Source: Sphingomonas faeni (lineage in GTDB: Bacteria; Pseudomonadota; Alphaproteobacteria; Sphingomonadales; Sphingomonadaceae). From it: a DNA stretch of 64,000 nucleotides. A program made the translations under genes and the position numbers. Of this stretch, positions 9,022 through 17,829 are shown piece after piece (the first letter of the stretch is position 1; the number at the start of each line of letters is the position of its first letter). Under the pieces are notes generated by a model. That model did not search any database. It saw only the letters and a list, made by a program, of their open reading frames with translations, and was not told the origin of the DNA. Location of the stretch: the NCBI RefSeq assembly GCF_023195535.1, contig NZ_JALPNF010000002.1, positions 1 to 64,000 on the forward strand. Direction: 5' to 3'.

Positions 9022-9831
9022 ATGAACAGCACTGCCAGCCAAACGCTGCTTGGGACCGAAGATGCCGCACCGGTCACGGTGGTCAACCCCAAAGGCGCGT
9101 CATCGTTCCTGCTGATCGGCGATCATGCCGGAAATGCGGTGCCGAAGCGGTTGAAGTCGCTGGGATTGAGCGACGCCGACCTGTCGCGGCACATCGGCTG
9201 GGACATCGGCATCGGCGAACTGGGCGCGATGCTGGCGGAGCGGCTCGACGCGGTGTTCGTCCGCCAGACCTATTCGCGGCTGGTGATCGACTGCAACCGG
9301 AGCCCAAGCCAGCCGGATCTGATCGCCGAGGTCACCGACGGGACCGTGGTGCCGGGCAATGCCGGGCTCGGGGAGGCCGATCGTGCGGCGCGGTTCGCGG
9401 AGATTCATACCCCGTATCAAGGGACCATCGCTGCGGAGATCGCGCGGCGCGATGCGGCGGGGATGACGACGGTGCTGGTCGCGCTGCACAGCTTCACGCC
9501 TGCGATGAAAGGCGCGTTGCGCGATCAGGCGCGGCCTTGGCACATCGGCATTCTGCACGACGGCGGCGATACCGCGTTCGCCGATGCGCTACTCGACGTC
9601 TTGCGCGACGAGGCCGACCTGGTTGTCGGCGACAACGAACCCTACCGCATGGACCTGATCGACTACACCATCCCGCGCCATGCGTATCCGCAGCAGCGGC
9701 CCTATGCGGAGATCGAGGTTCGACAGGACCTGCTTGCCGACCGTGCCGGCTGCGCGGCGTGGGCGGACCGCCTTGCGCGAATATTGCCGGCGGCGGCGGC
9801 AGAGACCAGCGCGAGCCGTCGCAATACCTGA
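9022..9831 (+). CDS. N-formylglutamate amidohydrolase-family protein
   Basis: A 269-residue member of the N-formylglutamate amidohydrolase (HutG-type) family. Recognisable motifs are LLIGDHAGNAVP near the N-terminus, RHIGWDIG, QTYSRLVIDCNR and HSFTP, with the late DNEPY and ARPWHIGIL motifs. True HutG members remove formate from N-formylglutamate in histidine breakdown, but no hut gene is present here. The association with two transglutaminase-like proteins points instead to cleavage of some other acyl-amino acid or glutamyl conjugate; that is inference. The divergent start is 16 bp from its neighbour. Confidence 0.85.
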   Translation: MNSTASQTLLGTEDAAPVTVVNPKGASSFLLIGDHAGNAVPKRLKSLGLSDADLSRHIGWDIGIGELGAMLAERLDAVFVRQTYSRLVIDCNRSPSQPDLIAEVTDGTVVPGNAGLGEADRAARFAEIHTPYQGTIAAEIARRDAAGMTTVLVALHSFTPAMKGALRDQARPWHIGILHDGGDTAFADALLDVLRDEADLVVGDNEPYRMDLIDYTIPRHAYPQQRPYAEIEVRQDLLADRAGCAAWADRLARILPAAAAETSASRRNT

Positions 9832-9891
9832 AGGCGCGACTAGGGTTCGACGGACAAACCCGCGACGATCGATAGATCAAGCCCCCTCGTA

Positions 9892-9968
9892 CCTGACGAA
9901 GGTCAGGACCCAGAGCCAGGCAGCGCTCCGCCCGTAACTCTGGGTCCTGACTTTCGTCAGGATGACGG
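9892..9968. repeat. REP-like inverted element, family B, copy 1
   Basis: The left arm CCTGACGAAGGTCAGGACC is matched by an inverted right arm GGTCCTGACTTTCGTCAGG followed by ATGACGG. Each arm is itself a hairpin with a CGAA(A/G)G tip. Related copies lie at 21204-21286 and 24288-24371. Confidence 0.85.
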
Positions 9969-10063
9969 TCGCAACCGTGGCCATCGGAGCCGACGCCCCG
10001 CCCATCCATGTTGCATTGCGGTCACACTGCCTGCGCCATCGTCGCACATGGCAAGATTGTCAC

Positions 10064-10083
10064 TTGATATGATGTATCATCAA
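10064..10083. promoter_or_regulatory. imperfect palindrome upstream of the ZnuD-like receptor, candidate operator
   Basis: A core GATG-TAT-CATC (10071-10081) sits in an AT-rich surround with TTGAT before and CAA after it, about 55 bp before the receptor start. Its size and place would suit a Zur- or Fur-type metal repressor, in line with the ZnuD-like receptor downstream, but it is not a match to a consensus I can quote. Confidence 0.4.
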
Positions 10084-10137
10084 ATCTACCCGACGAGTCG
10101 TACAGGGACGACACCCCGACGACGATAGGGAAATTTC

Positions 10138-12306
10138 ATGAAGACGATGCTGTTCGGCGCCACCGCCCTGGCTGCCCTCCTCGCCTCTCAGGCTCACGCC
10201 CAGACGAATGCTGCCGATCCTGCAAAACCCACTCCTGCACCTGCGCCAGTATCGGTCGGCTCGACCAACCAGCGCGACATCATCGTGACCGCACCGCTCC
10301 AGACCAGCGAGCGCGACGTGTTGCAGGGTACCACCGTCCTCACCGGCCAGGAACTCACGCGCCAGCTGCGCCCGTCGATCGGCGAGACGCTTGCGCGCCA
10401 GCCCGGCGTGTCGGCGTCGTCGTTCGGGCCGAGCGCCTCGCGTCCGATCCTTCGCGGCTTCCAGGGTGATCGCATCCGCGTGCTGACCGACGGGATCGGC
10501 TCGATCGACGTGTCTAACACCTCAGTCGACCACGCGGTCATCATCGATCCGCTGCTCGCCGAGCGCATCGAGATCCTCCGCGGACCCAGCGCGCTTCTAT
10601 ATGGCACGTCGGCGGTCGGCGGCGTCGTCAACGTCATCGACACGCGCATCCCGCGGTCGGTGCCCGAGAACGGCTACCGGTTGAACGGGATCGCCAATTA
10701 TGGCTCGGCAGCGAACGAACGCTCGGGCGGCATGGCCGGCGACGTTGCGGTCGGCCAGCACCTCGTGCTGCATGCGGACGGCTCGTATCTGAAGTCGGGC
10801 GACCTGCGGACCGGCGGCTACATCCTGTCGCGCGACGCCCGCGCACAGGCGCTGGCGACCGCCGCACAGCCTATCGATCCGAACGAGGCCGATCCGATCG
10901 ACTATGCCGCATCGGCGCAGTTGAAGGGCAAGCTCCCTAACACCCAGTCGGAGACCTGGACGGCGGGTGCCGGCGCGTCGATCATCACCGACAATGGCAG
11001 CCTCGGCGTGTCGTACAGCCATTACGACAGCCTGTACGGCGTGCCGATCCGCTACGCCACGCAAGCCGGTCAGGAGCAGGAAGCACCGCGTCTCAACGTG
11101 GTCCAGAACCGCGTCGACCTGCGCGGCGAGATCGATACCGGCGGCGACGTGCTGAGCAAGATCCGCGTCCGCGTCGGCCAGGCGAGCTATCGCCACTTCG
11201 AGCTGGAGGAAGACAATTCGGTCGGCACCGCCTTCTACAACAAGGGCCTCGAAGGGCGGTTAGAGGTCGTCCAGGCGAACCGCGGCGGCTGGCAGGGCGC
11301 ATCGGGCGTGCAGTTCTACAACCGGATCTTCAACGTGGCTGGCGACGAGGCCTTCCTGCCGAAGAACGAAACCAACCAGACCGGCCTCTTCACGCTCCAG
11401 CAATACGAGTCGGGCAAGTTCCGCGCCGAGGGTGGCGTGCGCTACGAGATCACCGATCTCGCCGCCCGGACGCCCGAGGACGATCTGCGCTTCTTCCGCG
11501 GCAGCCAGAGCTATCATTCGGTGTCGGGGTCGCTCGGTGCGTCCTACGCACTGACCGACAGCATCCGTGTCGGGTTGAACGGCTCGCGGACCGAGCGTGC
11601 GCCGTCGGCCGAGGAATTGTTCGCGAACGGCGCGCATGCCGGCACGCAGGCGTATGAACTCGGCAATCAGGACTTCAAGCTGGAGAAGTCCTGGGGGCTC
11701 GAGGGCACGCTGCACGCGCATGGCGACGGCTTCAGCTTCGACGCGTCGGCCTATTACAACTGGTTCTCCAACTACATCTCGGAAAACCAGGTCGCGTCGT
11801 CGGTCTGCCAGGCGGCCGCCGATCCCTCGGGTCGCACCGTCGACCTGCCCTGCTTCCAGTATCAGCAAGCCGATGCCCGCTATTACGGGTTTGAGGCGGA
11901 CGCATCGGTGAAGGTCGCGCAGATCGGCGGCTATGCGGTCAATGCCGACGTGCTGGGTGATTACGTCCACGCGAACATCGTCGACCAGGGCCCGGTCCCG
12001 CGCATCCCGCCGATGCGCGTGCTCGGCGGGATCGAGGCGCAGGGCGACCGGCTGAACGGCCGCGTTGAGGTCGAGCACGTATTCGACCAGAACCGCATCG
12101 CCGCGTTCGAGACGAAGACAAACGACTATACGATGGTCAACGCGTCGATCGGGTTCAGCCCGTTCGGCAAGGATTCGAAGACGACGCTGTTACTGAGCGC
12201 GAACAACCTGTTCGACGTGAATGCGCGGCGCGCGACCAGCTTCCTCAAGGACTTCGCCCCGCTCGCCGGCCGCGACTTCCGCGCGACGCTGCGCTTCGGG
12301 CTTTGA
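10138..12306 (+). CDS. TonB-dependent outer membrane receptor, ZnuD-like
   Basis: A 722-residue receptor. Residues 1-21 form a signal peptide ending AHA before QTN. After a Pro/Ala linker comes a TonB-box-like DIIVTAP, a plug domain (about 50-170, with RPILRGFQGDRIRVL and ILRGPSALLYGTSAVGGVVN), then a 22-strand barrel ending in RATLRFGL. The barrel motif FANGAHAGTQAYELGN followed by LEKSWGLEG is close to the signature of the ZnuD / zinc-type receptor group. The His-rich loop described for neisserial ZnuD is not evident, so zinc is an inference and another metal or chelate is possible. A palindrome lies in the upstream region. It stands alone; no ABC importer is adjacent. Confidence 0.88.
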   Translation: MKTMLFGATALAALLASQAHAQTNAADPAKPTPAPAPVSVGSTNQRDIIVTAPLQTSERDVLQGTTVLTGQELTRQLRPSIGETLARQPGVSASSFGPSASRPILRGFQGDRIRVLTDGIGSIDVSNTSVDHAVIIDPLLAERIEILRGPSALLYGTSAVGGVVNVIDTRIPRSVPENGYRLNGIANYGSAANERSGGMAGDVAVGQHLVLHADGSYLKSGDLRTGGYILSRDARAQALATAAQPIDPNEADPIDYAASAQLKGKLPNTQSETWTAGAGASIITDNGSLGVSYSHYDSLYGVPIRYATQAGQEQEAPRLNVVQNRVDLRGEIDTGGDVLSKIRVRVGQASYRHFELEEDNSVGTAFYNKGLEGRLEVVQANRGGWQGASGVQFYNRIFNVAGDEAFLPKNETNQTGLFTLQQYESGKFRAEGGVRYEITDLAARTPEDDLRFFRGSQSYHSVSGSLGASYALTDSIRVGLNGSRTERAPSAEELFANGAHAGTQAYELGNQDFKLEKSWGLEGTLHAHGDGFSFDASAYYNWFSNYISENQVASSVCQAAADPSGRTVDLPCFQYQQADARYYGFEADASVKVAQIGGYAVNADVLGDYVHANIVDQGPVPRIPPMRVLGGIEAQGDRLNGRVEVEHVFDQNRIAAFETKTNDYTMVNASIGFSPFGKDSKTTLLLSANNLFDVNARRATSFLKDFAPLAGRDFRATLRFGL

Positions 12307-12337
12307 GGTGACGGGCGCCGGCGCGATGCGCTGGCCC

Positions 12338-12865
12338 CTAGTCGTCGATCCGTTCGAGCCCGTTTGCGTAGACGCGCTGCTTGGCCGCGTAGGCTGCAGC
12401 CGACATCTTCAGGCCGGCGATCGCTTCCGCGGACAACGCCCGTACCGCTTTCGCCGGTGAACCGACGATCAGGCTGCCGGCCGGAAACACCTTGCCCTCG
12501 GTCACCAGAGCATTCGCGCCGATCAGGCAATCGTCACCGATCACAGCGTTGTTGAGGACCGTCGCCCCCATCCCGACCAGCACGTTGCTGCCGATCGTGC
12601 AGCCATGGAGGATCGCGTGGTGGCCGATCGTGCAGCCCTCCCCGACGGTCAACGGCGCGCCGGGATCGGAATGCAGCATCGCACCCTCCTGGATATTGGT
12701 CCGCGCACCGACGAGGATCGGCGTGTTGTCCGCGCGGATCACCGCCCCGAACCAGACGCCGGCCCCCTCCCCCAGTCGTGCGTCACCGATCACGTCGGCG
12801 GACGGCGCTACCCAGACATCGTTGGCTAGCGTTGGTCGTTTACCCTCGATCGCGTAGAGCGGCAT
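12338..12865 (-). CDS. gamma carbonic anhydrase-like (YrdA/PaaY) hexapeptide protein
   Basis: A 175-residue left-handed beta-helix protein with hexapeptide repeats (VIGDARLGEGAGVWFGAVIR, then IGHHAILHGCTIGSNVLVGMGA). The metal-binding histidines of the gamma-class family are visible as MLHSD and IGHHAILHG. Family members are cytoplasmic trimers binding zinc or iron; only some show carbonic anhydrase activity and others are thioesterase-like. The ATG overlaps the stop of malate synthase G by one base, so it is translated with that gene. It ends 31 bp from the convergent TonB receptor gene. Confidence 0.92.
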   Translation of the reverse strand: MPLYAIEGKRPTLANDVWVAPSADVIGDARLGEGAGVWFGAVIRADNTPILVGARTNIQEGAMLHSDPGAPLTVGEGCTIGHHAILHGCTIGSNVLVGMGATVLNNAVIGDDCLIGANALVTEGKVFPAGSLIVGSPAKAVRALSAEAIAGLKMSAAAYAAKQRVYANGLERIDD

Positions 12866-14985
12866 CAGGCGGCGTCCCTCTCCTTTGCCCGCGCGCGGAA
12901 AGCGTGGAGCAGCGGTTCGGTATAGCCGCTCGGCTGAGCGAGGCCATCGAACACGAGCGCGCGGGCGGCCTGGAATGCGAGGCTCTCGTCCTCATGCCCC
13001 GCCATCGGCCGATACAGCGGATCGCCCGCATTCTGCGCATCGACCTTGGCCGCCATCCGCCGCAGCGCCGCGTCCGCATCGTTGGGCGTGGCGATGCCGT
13101 GGAGCAGCCAGTTCGCCATGTGCTGCGAACTGATCCGCAGCGTCGCGCGGTCCTCCATCAGGCCGATGTCGTGGATGTCGGGCACCTTCGAACAGCCGAC
13201 GCCCTGGTCTACCCAGCGCACGACATAGCCGAGAATCCCCTGCGCGTTGTTCTCCAGCTCCTCGCGAACCGCGTCCGGCTGCCAGTTGTGCCCGGTCGCG
13301 ACCGGGATCGTCAGCAGCACATCGAGCGACACGATCGGCTCGGCCTTACGCTCCGCCTGTCGCGCGAACACGTCGACGCGGTGGTAGTGCGTCGCGTGCA
13401 GCGTCGCGGCGGTCGGCGACGGCACCCACGCCGTGTTCGCCCCGGTCATCGGATGCGCGATCTTCTGCTCGAGCATGTCCGCCATCCGGTCCGGCGCGGC
13501 CCACATGCCCTTGCCGATCTGCGCCTTGCCGCTCAGCCCGCAGGCGAGCCCGATCTGCACGTTGCGATCCTCATATGCCTTGATCCACGACGAGGCCTTC
13601 ATGTCGCCCTTGCGGATCATCGGGCCGGCGCGCATCGAGGTGTGCATCTCGTCGCCGGTGCGGTCGAGGAAGCCGGTGTTGATGAATACGACCCGGTCCT
13701 TCACCGCGGCAATGCAGGCGGCGAGATTGGCGGAGGTGCGGCGTTCCTCGTCCATCACGCCGACCTTGATCGTGTGGCGCGCGAGGCCGAGCAGGTCCTC
13801 GATCGCGTCGAACAGCCCGTTGGTGAAGGCGGCTTCGTCGGGGCCGTGCATCTTCGGCTTGACGATGTAGATCGAGCCCGCGCGACTGTTGCGGATAGGG
13901 CCGGTGCCGTTCAGGTCGTGCAAGCCGATCAGCGAGGTGACGATACCGTCGAGGATGCCCTCCGGCGCTTGGCTGCCGTCGGCGAGCAGGATCGCGGGCG
14001 TTGTCATCAGGTGACCGACGTTGCGGACGAACATCAGGCTGCGGCCGGGGAGCGTGAACCCGCTGCCATCGGGGGCGGTATACTGCCGGTCGGATTCGAG
14101 CGAGCGCGTGACCGTGCGGCCACCCTTGTCGAAGCTGGCGGTCAGGTCGCCCTTCATCAGGCCGAGCCAGTTGGTGTACGCAGCGACCTTGTCGTCGGCA
14201 TCGACCGCGGCGATCGAGTCCTCCAGATCGGCGATCGTGCTGAGCGCGGATTCGAGCACGACGTCGGCGAGGTTCGCGGGGTCGTCGCGGCCGATCGGAT
14301 GCTGAGAATCGATCACCAGTTCGATGTGCAGGCCGTTGTGACGCAACAGGATATTATCGCCAGCATGTCCGACAAGCTGGCTAGGATCGGCAAGCTCGGG
14401 CGTACCACCGGTCCAGACGCTCCACGATCCGTTAGCCAAAGGCACGGCATCGTCGAGGAACGCCTTCGCCCAGTCAATCACCTGCGCACCTCGGGCGGCG
14501 TCATACCCCCTGCCCGACGCTGCGGCCGGAATCGCATCGGTGCCGTAGAGCGCGTCGTACAGGCTCCCCCACCGAGCGTTCGCGGCGTTCAGCAGGAAGC
14601 GGGCGTTGAGGATCGGCACCACCAACTGCGCACCGGCGAGCGAGGCGACCTCCGGGTCGACATTGGTCGGGGCGACCGCGAACGGCGCTGGTTCGTCGAC
14701 CAGATAGCCGATCTGGCGTAGGAACGCCTGATACTCGGGCTGGTCGATCGGTTTACCGGCACGGGCTTCGTGCCACGCATCGATCTTTGCCTGGAGGTCG
14801 TCGCGAACCGCCAGCAGTGCGGCATTCTCAGGCGCGAACCTGGCATAGATATCGGACACCCCTTGCCAGAACGCCGCAGCATCGAGCCCCGTACCCGGCA
14901 GCGCCTGCGTCTCGATGAAGTCCGCCAGCGATGCGGCGACCTTTAGACCCGCCCGATTCCGATAGGTGTCGATCATCTCGGCCAT
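12865..14985 (-). CDS. glcB: malate synthase G
   Basis: A 706-residue enzyme that condenses glyoxylate and acetyl-CoA to malate in the cytoplasm. The length is typical of the monomeric G isoform. Signature stretches include [58 protein letters not shown] and [19 protein letters not shown]. No isocitrate lyase gene is present in the window, so its glyoxylate may come from glycolate or purine routes or from a distant aceA. The divergent LysR-type gene 93 bp away is the natural candidate regulator. Confidence 0.97.
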   Translation of the reverse strand: MAEMIDTYRNRAGLKVAASLADFIETQALPGTGLDAAAFWQGVSDIYARFAPENAALLAVRDDLQAKIDAWHEARAGKPIDQPEYQAFLRQIGYLVDEPAPFAVAPTNVDPEVASLAGAQLVVPILNARFLLNAANARWGSLYDALYGTDAIPAAASGRGYDAARGAQVIDWAKAFLDDAVPLANGSWSVWTGGTPELADPSQLVGHAGDNILLRHNGLHIELVIDSQHPIGRDDPANLADVVLESALSTIADLEDSIAAVDADDKVAAYTNWLGLMKGDLTASFDKGGRTVTRSLESDRQYTAPDGSGFTLPGRSLMFVRNVGHLMTTPAILLADGSQAPEGILDGIVTSLIGLHDLNGTGPIRNSRAGSIYIVKPKMHGPDEAAFTNGLFDAIEDLLGLARHTIKVGVMDEERRTSANLAACIAAVKDRVVFINTGFLDRTGDEMHTSMRAGPMIRKGDMKASSWIKAYEDRNVQIGLACGLSGKAQIGKGMWAAPDRMADMLEQKIAHPMTGANTAWVPSPTAATLHATHYHRVDVFARQAERKAEPIVSLDVLLTIPVATGHNWQPDAVREELENNAQGILGYVVRWVDQGVGCSKVPDIHDIGLMEDRATLRISSQHMANWLLHGIATPNDADAALRRMAAKVDAQNAGDPLYRPMAGHEDESLAFQAARALVFDGLAQPSGYTEPLLHAFRARAKERDAA

Positions 14986-15078
14986 GCTGCTCTCCTATGC
15001 TCTGGCAGCACGATAGACGGCCGCCACCTTCGCCACTAGACACCATAAACCGAAAGCTGTTGATCGCCTGGAGAACGA

Positions 15079-15954
15079 ATGGATCCCGACATCGTCCTCT
15101 TCGCCGAAGTCGTCCGCACCACCAGCCTGAGTGCGGCGGGGCGGTCGCTGGGCATCTCGCCGGCGATGGTGTCGAAACGGATCGCGCGACTGGAGGCACG
15201 GCTCGGCGTGCGGTTGCTCAACCGGACGACGCGGCGGCTAGAGCTGACCGCTCGCGGCGCGGCGTATCACCGAGACATGGTGGAGATCCTCGCCGCGATC
15301 CGCGATGCCGAGGCGCGCGTGTCCGACCGCGCCGAGACGCCCGCCGGACCGCTCCGGGTCAGCGCTCCCACCTCCTTCGGCCGGCTGCACATCGCGCCGC
15401 ACCTGAAGCCGTTCCTCGATGCGCACCCTGCGATCGAACTCGACCTCGATCTGTCGGATGGTTTCTCGGATGTGATCGGCGACCGGCTCGACCTCGCGAT
15501 CCGGATCGCGCCTGCCGTGCCGCCGAGCCTGACCGGCTATCGTCTCGCCGACAGCCGCCGCGTTCTCTGCGCAGCGCCGAGCTACATCGCGCCAAACGAC
15601 GCGGCCAACCTCACGAAACACCGTCTCCTCGCGGCGAAAGGCCAGATGCCGTGGCGACTGGCCGGGCCGAACGGCGACGTCACGATCGACCGCCCGAGCT
15701 ACGTCGCGACCAATTCCAGTGAGGTCGTCCGCGAACTGACGCTGGCGGGTGTCGGCATGGCACTGCGCTCGCTTTGGGATGTGAGCGCGGACCTGGCGAG
15801 CGGTCGGCTCGTACGGGTCTTGCCGGAGTTGGCCGGGTCTGCGGACGTCGGCATTTATGCGGTGCACGCACGCGGGCCGGTGTCGTCCGGCACCGCCGCG
15901 TTGCTCGATTACCTGCGCGGCCTCTGGTCGCCGACACCGCCGTGGGACTCCTGA
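15079..15954 (+). CDS. LysR-family transcriptional regulator
   Basis: A 291-residue regulator with an N-terminal winged helix (FAEVVRTTSLSAAGRSLGIS, then SKRIARLEARLGVRLLNRTTRRL) and a C-terminal periplasmic-binding-type effector domain (GPLRVSAPTSFGRLHIAPHL, and a DLDLSDG...DLAIRI stretch). It is of the subgroup with DLAIRI in the effector domain, which often control oxidoreductases or aromatic pathways. It is divergent from glcB, suggesting autoregulation plus control of glcB. Its last 46 bp overlap the end of the convergent MarR gene. Confidence 0.93.
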   Translation: MDPDIVLFAEVVRTTSLSAAGRSLGISPAMVSKRIARLEARLGVRLLNRTTRRLELTARGAAYHRDMVEILAAIRDAEARVSDRAETPAGPLRVSAPTSFGRLHIAPHLKPFLDAHPAIELDLDLSDGFSDVIGDRLDLAIRIAPAVPPSLTGYRLADSRRVLCAAPSYIAPNDAANLTKHRLLAAKGQMPWRLAGPNGDVTIDRPSYVATNSSEVVRELTLAGVGMALRSLWDVSADLASGRLVRVLPELAGSADVGIYAVHARGPVSSGTAALLDYLRGLWSPTPPWDS

Positions 15955-16397
15955 ACGAGGTCGATCGTCACCGCGTCGATCCGTCGCAGCATCGCCACGA
16001 ACTGCTCGACTTCCTTGGCTGAGAACCCGGCGAAGATCCGCCGCTCCAGATCGAGCGCTTTCGGCGCTACCGATGCGTAGAGCGTGTGGCCGTCTTCGGT
16101 CAGCTTCAACAGATGCGAGCGGCGATCCTCGGGGTTGGCATGCCGCTGCATCAACCCGCGCTCGACCAGAGCGATCGCCGCGCGGCTGACGGTCACCTTG
16201 TCCATGCGCGTCTGCTGGCCGATCTGCTGCTGTGTGATCCCGCCCGCTTCGGCCACCACTGTGACCAGCCGCCACTCGGGGATCGTCAGTCCGAACAACG
16301 CCTCGTAGGTGTCGGCCACCGCCTCGCTGACGAGGTTGGAGGTGATTGACAGACGATACGGTATAAAATCGTCCAGGACGAGTGCGCGGTCAGTCAT
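15909..16397 (-). CDS. MarR-family regulator of the homogentisate pathway (inferred)
   Basis: A 162-residue MarR protein with the usual winged helix: IPEWRLVTVVAEAGGITQQ, QIGQQTRMDKVTVSRAAIAL, and the wing RHANPEDRRSHLLKLTEDG. It is divergent from hppD with 78 bp between starts, and an ATTGGTA/TACCAAT palindrome lies between them, so it most likely represses hppD and itself and is relieved by a tyrosine-pathway intermediate. That ligand is inference. The 3' end overlaps the LysR gene by 46 bp on the opposite strand, which is unusual for a high-confidence pair of genes but both reading frames are clearly real. Confidence 0.92.
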   Translation of the reverse strand: MTDRALVLDDFIPYRLSITSNLVSEAVADTYEALFGLTIPEWRLVTVVAEAGGITQQQIGQQTRMDKVTVSRAAIALVERGLMQRHANPEDRRSHLLKLTEDGHTLYASVAPKALDLERRIFAGFSAKEVEQFVAMLRRIDAVTIDLVQESHGGVGDQRPRR

Positions 16398-16413
16398 GGC
16401 GAGATCGTAACGA

Positions 16414-16442
16414 TTGACACCAGTTGTTCAAGGCGCCAGATT
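16414..16442 (+). promoter_or_regulatory. candidate hppD promoter
   Basis: TTGACA at 16414-16419 is followed 17 bp later by a weak CAGATT at 16437-16442, whose end enters the palindrome at 16440-16461. A repressor bound there would block polymerase. The -10 match is only three of six bases, so this is tentative. Confidence 0.35.
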
Positions 16443-16461
16443 GGTAACAACAGATACCAAT
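16440..16461. promoter_or_regulatory. MarR-type operator between marR and hppD
   Basis: This is a perfect 7-base inverted repeat, ATTGGTA (16440-16446) and TACCAAT (16455-16461), with an 8-base spacer. Size and position, in a divergent marR/hppD intergenic region 14 bp upstream of the hppD ATG, fit a MarR dimer site. Confidence 0.7.
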
Positions 16462-16475
16462 TTGAGGATCGAGTC

Positions 16476-17564
16476 ATGGACCATATGCCCCAGTCTGATC
16501 ATATGGACGTAAACCCGATGGGTCTCGACGGGTTCGAGTTCGCCGAGTTCACTTCGCCCGATCCCGACCGGATGGCCGCGCAGTTCGAGCAGTTCGGCTT
16601 CGTCGCCGCCTCGACCCACCCGACCAAGGCCGTCACGCGCTACAAGCAGGGCCGCATCAACCTGCTGCTCAACCGCGAGGAAAGCGGCCATGCGGCGGAG
16701 TTCCGTGCGGCGCATGGTCCGTCGGCGAGCGGCATGGCGTTCCGCGTTCACGACGCCAAGGAAGCGTTCGACGCGGCCCTCGCACGTGGCGCCAAAGCGG
16801 CGGATGCCAGCATGGGCGCGCTCGGCGAGGGCAGCTATGTGCTCGAAGGGATCGGCGGATCGCTGCTGTATCTGGTCGACAAGCACGGCGCGGCCGGCAG
16901 CCTGTACGACGACTGGAACCAGGTCCCGGGTGCGGCCGAGGCCGAAGCCGAGAACAATGTCGGGCTCGATCTGCTCGATCACCTCACGCACAATGTGAAG
17001 CGTGGGCAGATGCGGACCTGGGCCGAGTTCTACGGCCAGATCTTCGGCTTCGAGGAGCAGAAGTATTTCGACATCAAGGGCAAGGCGACCGGGCTGTTCA
17101 GCCAGGCGATGATCGCCCCCGACCGCGCGATCCGCATCCCGCTCAACGAGAGCCAGGACGACAAGAGCCAGATCGAGGAATTCATCAAGGATTACAACGG
17201 CGAGGGCATCCAGCATCTCGCGCTGACGACCGACGATATCTTCGAGACGGTCGAGAAGCTGCGCGCGCGCGGCGTCAAGCTGCAGGACACCATCGAGACC
17301 TATTACGAGCTGGTCGACAAGCGCGTGCCGAACCACGGCCACGACCTCGAACGCCTGCGCCGCAACCGCATCCTGATCGACGGCAATGTCGGCGAGGAGG
17401 GGTTGCTGCTGCAGATCTTTACCGAGAACATGTTCGGGCCGATCTTCTTCGAGATCATCCAGCGCAAGGGGAATGAGGGCTTCGGCAACGGCAATTTCCA
17501 GGCGTTGTATGAGTCGATCGAGCTCGACCAGATCCGCCGCGGCGTGATCACTGTCGACGCTTGA
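16476..17564 (+). CDS. hppD: 4-hydroxyphenylpyruvate dioxygenase
   Basis: A 362-residue Fe(II) enzyme that turns 4-hydroxyphenylpyruvate into homogentisate in tyrosine breakdown. It has two vicinal-oxygen-chelate modules: an N-terminal one with GFEFAEFTSPDP and a C-terminal catalytic one. Expected iron ligands are visible in GIQHLALTTDDI (His), and in the C-terminal LLLQIFTENMFGPIFFEIIQR (Glu), with a further His at about residue 170 (DHLTHNVKRG). The C-terminal GFGNGNFQALYESIE motif is characteristic. It heads a cluster with hmgA, an isomerase and a Rieske protein and is probably controlled by the divergent MarR protein. Confidence 0.97.
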   Translation: MDHMPQSDHMDVNPMGLDGFEFAEFTSPDPDRMAAQFEQFGFVAASTHPTKAVTRYKQGRINLLLNREESGHAAEFRAAHGPSASGMAFRVHDAKEAFDAALARGAKAADASMGALGEGSYVLEGIGGSLLYLVDKHGAAGSLYDDWNQVPGAAEAEAENNVGLDLLDHLTHNVKRGQMRTWAEFYGQIFGFEEQKYFDIKGKATGLFSQAMIAPDRAIRIPLNESQDDKSQIEEFIKDYNGEGIQHLALTTDDIFETVEKLRARGVKLQDTIETYYELVDKRVPNHGHDLERLRRNRILIDGNVGEEGLLLQIFTENMFGPIFFEIIQRKGNEGFGNGNFQALYESIELDQIRRGVITVDA

Positions 17565-17601
17565 GCCAAACTGAAAAGGCGGCTGTCGAAAGCGAGTTTA
17601 T

Positions 17602-17697
17602 CCGTCATGCCGGGCGTGGTCCGGCATCCACGGTTTCGCATAACCTGAAGCAGTTGGTTTGCGGCACGGTGGACCCCGGAACAGGTCCGGGGTGACG
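17602..17697. repeat. REP-like inverted element, family F
   Basis: The left arm CCGTCATGCCGGGCGTGG continues into TCCGGCATCCAC, and the right arm is GTGGACCCCGGAACAGG followed by TCCGGGGTGACG. The outer ends (CGTCA, TGACG) and the two-arm plan match the other REP-like families here, but the stem sequence is its own. Confidence 0.75.
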
Positions 17698-17749
17698 AAG
17701 TATTTGCGGCATCGTCGTTCACCATACGGCAGATGGTCGATGGAATTAC

Positions 17750-17767
17750 CTCATCCTTTTGGGTGAG
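17750..17767. promoter_or_regulatory. short inverted repeat upstream of hmgA
   Basis: CTCATCC and GGGTGAG (one mismatch) are separated by TTTT, about 60 bp before the hmgA start. It differs from the hppD operator. It could be a second regulator site or a small hairpin in the leader. Confidence 0.3.
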
Positions 17768-17829
17768 AATCAGAGTTTGAACGGCCGGCGGTTCGGGCGT
17801 TGATCGGAACAGGTGACGGAGAGGAAGCC

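Larger units (their letters stand above)
9832..10137. other. 306 bp intergenic region with REP element and TonB receptor promoter
   Basis: This gap holds REP-like copy B1 in its first half, an AT-richer stretch with an imperfect palindrome at 10064-10083, and a Shine-Dalgarno-like AGGGAAA just before the receptor ATG. No small gene was seen. Confidence 0.6.

Noticed and set aside
12778..14721. 647-codon open frame on the + strand under glcB
   Set aside because: Shadow of malate synthase G.
15909..15954. Suspected frameshift because the LysR and MarR genes overlap convergently
   Set aside because: Both proteins have normal lengths and domains without needing the overlap changed; a 46 bp convergent overlap is acceptable.
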